Positions 21,214-30,862 of a stretch of 64,000 nucleotides of DNA are shown piece by piece (position 1 is the stretch's first letter; each line of letters begins with the position of its first letter). Where the stretch lies: positions 1 to 64,000 of the forward strand of contig JNVV01000022.1 in the NCBI GenBank assembly GCA_000733355.1. The letters are read 5' to 3'. The notes under the pieces are model-generated. The model saw nothing but the letters and a program-made list of their open reading frames with translations. It did not search any database and was not told where the DNA came from. This DNA comes from Falciphora oryzae (lineage: Eukaryota; Ascomycota; Sordariomycetes; Magnaporthales; Magnaporthaceae). The position numbers were made by a program, and so were the translations under genes.

Positions 21214-23023
21214 AAATCCATACTGCCAGAAGCCATACGTTTCCCCCAGGCCAATCCATCCCCCCTTCTGCATCAATTTCCCGACTCCCTCTCATTTGGA
21301 TACATGGAGAGACAGCTAACATGATGTTCCCCAAGCTAGACCACACATCAAAGCAAGTACGTATGCCTTCGACCTCTAGGTCCCTCCCGGACACCAGACT
21401 CGATCCCAGATCCCACACCGGCTAACAGGCCTCGCCGCAGACCCCAGACTCGCTCCCTAGACTCGCTCCACAGATCCCTGAATCACACCGCACATCCTAA
21501 ACTTGCTCCCCTGGCCCCAGACTCCGTCCCAGACCCCAGACTTTTTCCGCACACCCCAGATTTGCTCCGCAGCCCCGGGCTCTTCCAAATACCTACCGAT
21601 CGATCCCATAAAACCAGTCCATGCTATACATTGCAACAGCATGTCCTCCAGTGACTTGCGCTGCAACGGCAGACCCGAGAACAAGCCCAAGCCCAACACA
21701 AGGTTCCTACGCAATATCATTCGCACGACCGAGAATGCTAACCTAAACGTTTAGACTACCAAACCAACCATTGCCGTACGTTTTATCCGCAGACTTGGTG
21801 TCTATCCCGATCCATTTCCTCTTTCGGTCCTCGACATTTACAAAAAGTCTTGTTTGGCTCGCAGATAATGCCTTGCAGAGTTTGTACTTCCTCCCTGCAC
21901 CCCAATACCCCCTTTTTTGCCATCACAAGGCACAGTAGCTAACGAACTGCGCAAAAGACCAAATCCTACGTAAGAGCCCATCCCTGTGGAGGTTGGTGGC
22001 TACGTGAACCACTCATTGCTAACACAATCGTACAGAAACAGAAGCGCAACGTAACCAACTCAAACACTTCCTTCATCCTCCCCTGTTTTGGTTTCCCGGA
22101 GTTGGAACTAACAAAGGAGCAACGCGTCCATGCTTCTAGGAGAGGAACAAGGAGGTGGATCGGACGTGCGCATTTCAAAGTGCGATATATGCTAACATTT
22201 GTCGTATGGCAGTGGGTAGATTAGAAGATTGCTGTATGTTGTGCCCCAGTCCCCGTCAAATTTATTCACAAGCACCTAGTAGCTAACCTTGCTTTCGAGG
22301 ATCTCGAAAAAGACCGGGAGGTAAACAGCCAGCTTCCTATGGTTTTATCCCTAGCTCGAGAGTTAAATGCTTACATGTTTGATAGCACGCAGCCGCGGTG
22401 GTCAGGGCAAGTCTCCAATCAACAAAATCGGACATGATCGAAACTGGCGACGGCTAACCGTGCTTGTATCGAAACAGGAGCACCAGGCCATGATGGCTGT
22501 GAGTTTCCCAGCTTGACCTTGATCCTTGTACTGGTAGCTAACCGGTATCTAGAACTTCGCCGGAGAGATTGCTGTATGTTCATTTTTGGTGCTGGAATTG
22601 AGCCCATAAGTGGATGCTAGTGTTTACACTGCCACTAGCGGTATAAGGAGGTATCGAATGTAAGCAACCATAACACAATATGCATTTCCAATACGCCGAC
22701 ATTGACATGATAATATAGCGCCTCGCCGAAGAGGTGGAGGAGCGGCGTGCCGAGCGCGAGGTAAGTTTTTACCAGGATTCCCATGCAGCTTCTTGTATGT
22801 ACTAACTTCCGGAATAGGAGCCATGATCGCAGCCGAGGCCATCGTTGCAAGTGGATAAAAGGGCTTCAGGTGGGCGTATTAGGGCTGACGGGAAAATATA
22901 GGCCGCGAGGCGGAAAAGAGAGGAGGAGGAGAGGGAGAGGAGGAGAGGGAAAGGAAGAGGGTGAAGGAGAAGAAAGAGGAGGAAAAGGGTGAGAAGAAGA
23001 TCAAGGAGGGGAAGGAGGAGTAG
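21214..23023 (+). other. array of 21-nt symmetric microexons, gene or decayed gene of unknown family
   Basis: Candidate exons with AG before them and a GT/GC donor after: 21336-21356 (LDHTSKQ), 21755-21775 (TTKPTIA), 21865-21883 (19 nt), 21958-21969 (TKSY), 22036-22050 (KQKRN), 22140-22154 (ERNKE, weak donor GTGGAT), 22213-22233 (21 nt, in-frame TAG), 22300-22320 (DLEKDRE), 22386-22406 (HAAAVVR, GC donor), 22478-22498 (EHQAMMA), 22553-22573 (NFAGEIA), 22639-22659 (RYKEVSN), 22719-22760 (42 nt, RLAEEVEERRAERE), 22818-22846 (29 nt) and 22902 onward. A block at 21214-21234 is 21 nt but followed by ATACGT. From 21958 onward introns are 54-86 nt, many with CTAAC. From 22300 to 22760 the frame is open (56 codons) with every junction in phase 0. 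The terminal exon reads to TGA 22962-22964 in that phase, or to TAG 23021-23023 in the frame resembling the 17 kb gene. No start codon is identified. Confidence 0.5.
21381..21595 (+). repeat. degenerate CCCAGACTC-type repeat inside the microexon region
   Basis: The sequence returns repeatedly to CCCAGACTCG/CCGTCCC/CTCC-like words (CACCAGACTCGATCCCAG, ACCCCAGACTCGCTCC, CTAGACTCGCTCCACAG, CCCCAGACTCCGTCCCAG, ACCCCAGACTTTTTCCG, ACCCCAGATTTGCTCCG). Units are about 14-25 bases and imperfect. It could be an expanded 3'-splice-site/exon-start unit of the surrounding array, which is inference. Confidence 0.6.
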
Positions 23024-23459
23024 AAGAAGAAGGAACCCCAGCATCCGCTCGCCAATCAACCGTCATTCTAAGGAAATCACTAAGAACAGTGAACTTATGC
23101 ATGAATGTTCTGCTGCCCATCAGTCGAGCCCGACTTCAGGGGCTACCCATTGTGGGATTTGCGGCCTGGAATCTGAGGCCGAAAGTGTCAGATGCCCCAC
23201 CATCAACCAATCCCCACTGTGGACCAAGACGGCCAACGCAAGTGCTCGATGTGTCCCTGAATTCGGTGCCATGCGCGGTCTGGGACTTGCCAGGGGAGAA
23301 GAGCTGGGCATAGCGAATATCAGACAGCCAGCAACCACATGCACCACCGCCCCAATCCGGCCTCTGCGAACTCCCGACCGCGTCCCTCGAACTCCCCTCG
23401 AAGCCTGGCCCGAGTTCTCTAGACGGCCCCTCCGCGGGCCTCCCAGTCGGTGTGCCAGA
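23024..23459. promoter_or_regulatory. 5' flank/leader of the AP-1 gamma gene
   Basis: No exon is supported. The region becomes G/C-richer toward the AP-1 gamma start and presumably carries its promoter and leader. It directly abuts the purine-rich end of the microexon array. Confidence 0.4.
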
Positions 23460-26458
23460 ATGGCTTCCCGTAAGTCGCTGCCAACCCGGCCTCCATCCCA
23501 CCACCAAAAGGGCGGACAGCCAGCGAGGGCCGGGCACTGAAGCTAACGCACCGCACCCTGGGCAGTCAAGCAGTTTATCCGCAACGTGCGCGCGGCCAAG
23601 ACCATCGCGGACGAACGAGCTGTCATCCAAAAGGAGAGCGCTTCCATCCGCGCAAGCTTCCGCGAAGAGAGCGGCGATCACAGCGTGAGGTGCGTGTGTG
23701 CCATGGGCCCTGCTGCCGCCGCCGTCCGTGCCCCGACCCAACCTAGCTGCCTCACTTCCTGGCGACGGTGACGGCGGCGGCCAGACGTCACGAGATCGGC
23801 CCTGCTGTTCCTACTCCCACCTACACATCCAATCCAACGGACCGCGAGGCACTAACGCAAGATACATATGGTGGTGGGGGTGATGTCGCAGGCGGAACAA
23901 TGTGTCCAAGCTCCTCTACCTCTTTACCCTCGGCGAGAGGACACACTTCGGCCAGATCGAGTGTCTGAAGCTGCTAGCCTCGCCACGATTCGCCGACAAG
24001 CGCCTCGGGCACCTGGCCACCAGCTTGCTGCTCGACGAGAACCAGGAAGTTCTCACACTGGTTACCAACTCCCTCAAAAAGTAAGTAAGCCCGTCACTGG
24101 CATCTATGTGTGTGGTGTGATGTGATTTACTGACGACCTTGGTCCTTCTTTGCAGTGACCTCACACACTCCAACCAGTATGTCGTGGGCCTCGCCCTCTG
24201 CACGCTGGGAAACATAGCATCGGTCGAGATGTCGCGAGACCTGTTCCCCGAGATCGAAAACCTAGTATCGACCGCCAACCCGTACATCCGGAGAAAGGCG
24301 GCCTTGTGCGCCATGCGGATATGTCGCAAGGTGCCGGACCTGCAGGAGCACTTTATCGAGAAGGCCACGCAGCTGCTGTCAGATCGCAACCACGGTGTAC
24401 TGCTCTGCGGCCTGACCCTCGTGACCAGCCTGTGCGAAGCCGACGATGACGACGATGAGGGCGGCGGCGAGGAGGGCATGATCGAGAAGTTCCGCCAGTT
24501 CGTGCCTGGGCTGGTGCGCACCCTCAAGGGCCTGGCCTCGTCAGGCTACGCGCCCGAGCACGACGTCACTGGTATCACGGACCCGTTCCTGCAGGTCAAG
24601 ATCCTACGCCTCTTGAGGGTACTCGCCCGTGGCGACGCCCAGGTTAGCGAGCAGATCAACGACATCCTGGCCCAGGTTGCCACAAACACCGACTCATCCA
24701 AGAACGTGGGCAACTCGATCTTGTACGAGGCCGTGCGCACCATTCTCGACATCGAGGCCGACTCGGGCCTGCGCGTGCTCGGCGTCAACATCCTCGGCAA
24801 GTTCCTGACCAACAGAGATAACAACATCCGCTACGTCGCCCTCAACACCCTCGTCAAGGTCGTTGCCATCGAGCCCAATGCGGTCCAGAGGCATCGCAAC
24901 ACCATCCTTGAGTGCCTGCGCGACCCCGACATCAGCATCAGGAGGCGCGCTCTCGAGCTGAGCTTCACGCTGATCAACGAGGGCAACGTCCGCGTCCTGA
25001 TCCGCGAGCTGCTGGCCTTCCTCGAGGTTGCCGACAACGAATTCAAGCCTACAATGACCAGCCAGATCGGCATTGCAGCCGACAAGTTTGCGCCAAACAA
25101 GCGCTGGCACGTCGACACCATGTTGAGGGTACTGACCCTGGCCGGCAACTATGTGAAGGAGCCCATCCTGTCGTCGTTTATCCGGCTCATCGCCACGACC
25201 CCCGAGCTGCAGACGTATGCGGTGCAGAAGCTATACAACAACCTAAAGAAGGACGTGACCCAGGAGAGTCTCACGCAGGCCGGCGCCTGGTGTATCGGCG
25301 AGTACGGCGAAGCCCTGCTCCGCGGCGGGCAGATGGAGGACGAGGAGCCGGTGCAGCCAGTGCGCGAACATGAGATTATCGACCTGTTCTCGACCGTGCT
25401 CAACAGCAACTACGCCACCCAGGTGTCGACCGAATACATCGTCACCGCCTTGGTGAAGCTGACAACAAGGTTATCAGACGCTGCCCAGATCGAGAGGGTG
25501 CGCCGTCTGTTGCAGGCCCACCAGACCAGCCTTGACGTCGAGGTCCAGCAGCGCGCTGTTGAGTACAGCAACCTGCTGGGCTACGAGCAGATCCGCAACG
25601 GCGTGCTCGAGAAGATGCCACCCCCGCAGATTAAGGAGTCGTCCAGGGTACTGGGCGAGGCGACCAAGAAGCCCGCCAAGGCTTCGCGCAAGCCCAAGGT
25701 GGTCAAGCCAAAGGAGGAAGACCTCCTCTTCGACCTCATGGGCGACAACAGCGCCCCGGTCACGTCGCCAACCAACGGCGGCCAGAACAACGCCGACCTC
25801 CTTGCAGACATCCTTGGCGGCGCAACTTCGCCGGCGCCTGCCGGGTCTGTGACCTCACCTGTGGCGCCCCAGCAGTCCAACGTCGCCTCGATAATGGACC
25901 TCTTTGGCCCCGGCCCGTCGACGCCGTCCCCTGCCCCTGCGGCAGCGGCCGCCGCCGCACCGCCCGCAGCATCCGCGAGCATGGATCTTTTCGGGGCTGT
26001 CTCGACACCACCGCCTCAAGCCCAAGCGCCAGCGCCAGCGCCCCCGGTGGGCCACCCGTGCTACGACGGCAACGGGCTCAACGTGACGATACAGACGCAG
26101 CGCAACGCTGAGGGTGCTATCCAGGCCACGGCGCGCTTCCGGAACTCGGGCGGAGTGTCACTTTCCGACGTCGGCCTCCAGGCGGCCGTGCCCAAGTCGC
26201 AAAAGCTCCAGCTGCTGAGCATTTCGACCTCCCAGGTGGACCCAGGAGTTGAGGCGACACAGCTAATGAGGGTTCTGGGCTGTAAAGGGGTAAGACATCC
26301 CCTCTACTTGCTGGCCGTGTTGTTATTGATGTTTGACATGGTTTATTTGCTAACCACCGTTTACCATCTAGCCTTTGCGACTTCGTCTGAGGATAGCGTA
26401 CACCCACCCCACGGCCGGGCAGGTCATGGAGCAGGTGAACTGGGCCGAGCCTGCATGA
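23460..26458 (+). CDS. apl4: AP-1 complex subunit gamma (gamma-adaptin)
   Basis: Exons 23460-23469, 23566-23689, 23892-24080, 24156-26289 and 26372-26458 encode 847 residues. Gamma-adaptin is a large subunit of the AP-1 clathrin adaptor at the trans-Golgi and endosomes. The N-terminus [20 protein letters not shown] and the run [20 protein letters not shown] are diagnostic. The helical-solenoid trunk fills about the first 590 residues ([47 protein letters not shown]). A Pro/Ala hinge follows with [19 protein letters not shown] and SMDLFGA, then the gamma-ear beta-sandwich ([20 protein letters not shown] to VNWAEPA). The final small exon completes the ear. A run [11 protein letters not shown] interrupts the trunk. 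Its first exon holds just ten coding bases. Confidence 0.95.
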
Positions 26459-27043
26459 GCAAAGCAACCCCGACACGTTCTGGTCTTGTTTTTATATCAT
26501 TTATGCTAGCAGGATGAGCCGAATGTTATATCTTGGAACCCTACGCCGTCTGAAGGTGTCTGTCTAGTCCCTAGCCGTGAGCGAGGTTTGTTCCATGGCG
26601 TTTACACGACAGGAGGGGCTGTGCAAAATCAAAGTATCAATGCTATTTTACCTCGTCATGAGGCCAATAACTGCTTGTATCCCAGAATATAGACACGCTG
26701 TCCGTCCGTGAAGAGCGGACTACATCCACGTTTGATCTATTGTTCGCGTACCTTCTACCTTGCCTGCCAACTTGACCAAATTGAGATCGGACACGGGGCG
26801 AGTGATCGGCCCGTGTGTGATGTCACGAGGATGAGGGGGAAAATAGTCATTCGTTATCTAAATCGTTGCTATAACCCTATCCGCAGGGAGGCAGCGCCGC
26901 ATGATTTATGTCTAGACATGTACGCGGTACAAAAGCGTGTTCCTGCGCCGGAAATGGCATTGGTCTTGGTTCCAAGGTCCTGCGCACCCATAAGCGTCCC
27001 TGTTCTGAAGATGACGAACCGAGCTTGGCTTTCCGTTCGCTGC
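26459..27043. other. intergenic between convergent 3' ends
   Basis: A/T-rich tail-to-tail gap between AP-1 gamma and the exonuclease gene. Nothing coding is seen. Confidence 0.5.
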
Positions 27044-29078
27044 CTACTGCTCAGCAGCAGCGGCAGACGGATCCTTCCCGCCCGTCTCGCCGCCAGCTCT
27101 CGTCTCCTTGTCCAGGCGCGTGTACCGCGAGTGGAGCAGCGACTCGGACACGTGCTCGAGGACCTCTGCGCGCAGGCGCGCGCCGTCGTAGGGCAGCTTC
27201 TCGACCCTGACCGCCTCGAGTATGTAGCTCCGGACCGTGGCGATCTGCAGTGGCGGGTCGCGGACCAGGGCCGCGACGGCGGCCGGGTCGAGGTCAGGGT
27301 TGCTGCTCCACACGTGGTAGACGCGCAGCGCCGTCTTGGCCGCGCGCGGCTTCCTCGTTATTGTTACCGTCGTCGTCGTCGTGGTCCTTTTGGATGATGT
27401 GGTCGTCGTCGACGACGTCGTCAGCGACTCCTGGTACAGCTCCAGCCACCGCTCGGCCGCCAGGAGCCTTTCGTCTTTGGGACGCTTGACAGCTGTGCTG
27501 GCTGTCTTCTTTTTAGGCGCAGATTTCGTCGCGTCGCTGGCGGCCTCGATTTCTGATGTCGGCGGCGGCTGGGCAGTCTCCTCGGTGACATCTTCCCATT
27601 CTATTGTCGACCCCTCCAGGGGCTCTACCCCCGCCTCAACACATAGCTCCACAGGCTCCCCGCCAAATTCCTCGGCCGCGAGCTCTTCCCCCGACGCCTC
27701 GTCGGGCTCTGACTCAAGGTCAGGTTCAGCAAGCCTAATGGGGAGCTCAAGTTCAGAGTGGTATGGCCGAGGTGGCGTTGGACTGAGGCTCTCGCGCTCC
27801 TTTTCCAGGACGTCGAAAATCTGCACCGCGGCGTAAGCATCAGATGCCGAGTCTGTAATCCTGGGTGTCAGCAAGCCGTTCCAAACAATCTTGTCGCGGG
27901 TTTCGCGAATGGGGCAACGCACAGATTATCTGGTCCATCTGCAGCGGCCTCGACCATTCACTCGAGCGGACGTCCGTTCCTTTATACAAGGGAAGCTTGA
28001 GGACGGTCTGGGTCTGCTCCGCCAGCGACACGAGCCGCTTGTTGATCAGGTGCGTCTCCCCGCTCTTGGAGTACTTGACGAGCCTGAACAGGTGGCTCAG
28101 CTCAAAGACGCCCTGGGAGTGGATGCCGAGGAAGTTGCGCAGGCGCGTGCAGTCAGCCTTGATGTTGACGCCGCACTTTGTGATGGCCGGGTCCTCCATG
28201 ATGCGCCTCAGCGAGGGGCTCACCGCCGTCACGTCCTCCTTCTGCGGGTACATGGCCAGGTGGAACAGGGCGATGCGGCTCTGGCTCGCGATCTGGACCA
28301 GCGACACGTTCCTCCGCGGCCCCGAGAACCTGGTCGCGTCGGGCGCCCACTCGAGGTCGAACCCGAGCACCTCCTCGTCCAGGAAGTACTGGCACACCCG
28401 CTCCGTCGTCTCGCCGCTGCGGCAGTAGTGCACCGTGACCTTTTTGTCGTCGGGCCCGCGGTAGAAGCTGTACGACCAGAAGGAGCCCCGCGTGTTCGGG
28501 GCGGCCTTCCTCGCCGTGCGGAAGGCGCCTGCGGGGAACTTGTACTCTAGCGTCGTAGCTGGCGGGTCTTCGTCCTCGGGAACGGCCTCCTTGGCCGCCT
28601 CAGCGCCGTCGGTGGGAGGAGCGTCCGGTGCCGGTTGGGCCTGGGCGCTTGGCGCCAGTGCTTCGGCCACTCCTCGAAGTAGCGGAGGCGCAGTCTTGCG
28701 CCCGCTCACCCAAGCCGAAGAGCCGCCTAGCCCAGACTCCACAGACTCGGCTTCCCAGGAGGTCCCACTGCTGGTAGTGTGCAGAGCGCGATGGCCGGCA
28801 AAGCCAGGTTCCAGAGGATGAGGGCGCTGTTGCGGCGGCAGCGGGCCAAACTTGATACCGTTCGAGAAGTGCCACAACTTCCACCCCGGCGGATGAGGGC
28901 ACTTGGCCATGGCGTGAGTTGTGAGGCTTGGAGGGGCTGCGGAAGCAGAAAATTGCTGCTGCTGTTGTGGTTGCTGTGCGGCGGCATGCTGGCCCATCGG
29001 GGCAGCAGAGGAGAGAGCAGGTCTCGCCACCACCAGCCCACGGGATTTAAGCCCATGGTTCATGACCTGTACGGGCAT
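27044..29078 (-). CDS. 3'-5' exonuclease domain protein (DEDDy, RNase D/WRN-like)
   Basis: Exons 29078-27923 and 27852-27044 encode 654 residues. The catalytic set of DEDDy exonucleases is complete: Exo I Asp241/Glu243 in GFDLEWAPD, Exo II Asn305/Asp309 in GVNIKADCTRLRNF, and Exo III Tyr386...Asp390 in YSASDAYAAVQIF. The single intron splits the Exo III Tyr codon, and splicing restores it; without splicing the frame reads into a stop. The Gln-rich N-terminus (residues 1-60) and the long acidic, then Lys/Thr-rich C-terminus are low complexity. A run of Thr (TTSSTTTTSSKRTTTTTT) is encoded by trinucleotide repeats near 27360-27430. The C-terminal 90 residues (YHVWSSNPDLDPAAVAAL and on) look like a small helical domain. 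Substrate (RNA or DNA) is not settled. The start could be one of several N-terminal Mets. Confidence 0.87.
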
Positions 29079-29504
29079 ATGTCATAGGCATGGCCTAGTC
29101 AGAGGTTGCCAGCGAGTGAGTGACACGGGGCGCATAAAAAGTCGCCGAATCGGCGAGCCCAGGTCTGCAAAAAAAAATGGCTCTGGGGTCGTTAGGCAGA
29201 CGCGTGGGTATTCAAAAACCAGGAGAGCTGGAGGTGGTGCTGAAGAGGAGGTGACACGTGATCATGTGACTTGCCACTACTCCAATCACCTCTGATTCGG
29301 TGAGCCAGAACCCCGTTAGATGCATCAGCCACGACAACCCCACAAGCCAACTAGGCAGCCAGTGGAGGCCAAGCAATCGAGCGCCATCGCCCGCCCCTCA
29401 CAGCCTGCACAGAAGACAGAAGAGCTGCTGCAGCCAGGGTCTTTCTTTGAGGAGAGCAAACGTCAACATATCGCTGCATCCGTCAGAGAGAGAAATACCA
29501 CAGG
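29079..29504. promoter_or_regulatory. divergent promoter between the exonuclease gene and lsm5, with an E-box
   Basis: Head-to-head gap of 426 bases. It contains GTGACACGTGATCATGTGAC at about 29251-29270, a CACGTG E-box (bHLH target) beside a CATGTGAC half-site. A TCCAATCA (CCAAT-like) element follows at about 29281. These are matches to known consensus words only; binding is not shown. Confidence 0.45.
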
Positions 29505-30139
29505 ATGACTACTCCCCAGCTGCTCCCCCTGGGTAAGTTTTTGCATATATGTTTCGTCTTTTATTGGATTGTTAGGGAGTGGCGCTGACCCTTGAGAATC
29601 AGAGCTCATCGACAAGTGCGTCGGATCCCGCATCTGGGTCATCATGAAGGGGGACAAGGGTGAGGGATAGCCGCACCACCACCAGCACCACAGTTCCCCT
29701 TCTCACGTGTCTTGCTTTTTTTTCAGAGTTCAGCGGGCTACTAGTCGGGTTTGACGACTATGTCAGTAAGTCTACCAGCCGCGTCACGCGCGCTCCCCGA
29801 GCCTCCCTGCATGGGCCTGATAAAACCCAACTGACGACGACCTAAAACAGACATGGTCCTCGAAGACGTCACCGAGTTGTGAGGCGCCCCTGTGTAGTTG
29901 CTTGCTTTCGTCCCCTGGAATAGACCGGTGCTTGATGGCTGACCGGCTCTGGCGCCACTGTAGCGACTACTCGGGCAACCACACCAAGCTCTCCAAGATT
30001 CTTCTCAACGGCAACAACATCTGCATGGTATTTACCAGACGGCTCTCCTCATATCCCGGCCCTTTGTTCATCTACGTTATCCTCACTAACCAATACCGAA
30101 TAGTTGATACCGGGCGGCGAGGGTCCGGTGCAAGCATGA
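29505..30139 (+). CDS. lsm5: U6 snRNA-associated Sm-like protein LSm5
   Basis: Six exons, 29505-29532, 29603-29659, 29727-29765, 29851-29878, 29964-30027 and 30104-30139, give 83 residues, the normal LSm5 size. LSm5 is part of the LSm2-8 ring on U6 snRNA and of the cytoplasmic LSm1-7 decapping ring. The spliced protein reads MTTPQLLPLELIDKCVGSRI, then WVIMKGDKEFSGLLVGFDDY (Sm1 motif), VNMVLEDVTEFDYSG and the Sm2 motif KILLNGNNICMLIPGGEG. The Asn-Met-Val-Leu-Glu-Asp and LNGNN residues are the RNA-contacting signatures. Five introns in a 252-base coding sequence is dense. All have GT/AG ends, and none of the exons exceeds 64 bases. Confidence 0.96.
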
Positions 30140-30862
30140 GCGGGCGCACAATCATCCGAATAGTGAGAGCTCGCATGTAACCGGGCGGTTGGATGCGTCT
30201 TATGGATGGATATATGTGAGGCCAGCCCGTTCTGTGGATTTCAGCTCTTCCCTTGCCATACAAAGCAGTCCGGGCAACCTAGGAAACCTAACAGTTGCGA
30301 GTATGACGATGTGCCTTTCAGGAGAGGAGGAATCTGAGGATAGAGGGATGCTTTGCTACGAGGAAGCCCGTGCCCTCCCCCAAGTGCCTGGATTATGGAG
30401 CAGGGGAGTCGGAGCCAAAAGGTGATGAATATCCGCTGTGGATTTTGAGATTGATGCTCTGTCATGATGGTGTGGAGAGAGGCCCCCCTTCAGATAGGCG
30501 CAGAATCAACACCAGAACGAGCAAGCCTTAATGAAGCTGCCAATGGCTACTTTCGTGATGTGTCACTTTTGTTTTCTCCAGTTTATTGGCCATGCTTCTC
30601 GTAACGACGCCGCGAATGCCGGGAAGATGGAAGCACTAGAATTGCATGGAAATGACGGGGCCGAAAACACCAATCTTCATGGCAGTCGCCATGCATGACA
30701 AAAAGAAAAGCCTCCAAACCTGAGAACGCCGTGGCGCCAAACAAGATGCCCGCCTCCGCACAGCTTTGACTAGTTTTCGCTGGTGAGAGAAACAAAAAGA
30801 ACTCCCGAAATCACAGAAAAGGGAGGGTGGCAAAACAGGTCCACTCCCCAGCAAAAGACGCC
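30140..30862. other. intergenic between convergent 3' ends
   Basis: Tail-to-tail gap between lsm5 and rpb11. No exon, RNA gene or repeat is supported. Confidence 0.45.

Noticed and set aside
21381..21595. CRISPR-like direct repeat with spacers
   Set aside because: Units are imperfect and of variable spacing, the sequence is eukaryotic with spliceosomal introns, and no cas-type gene is near.
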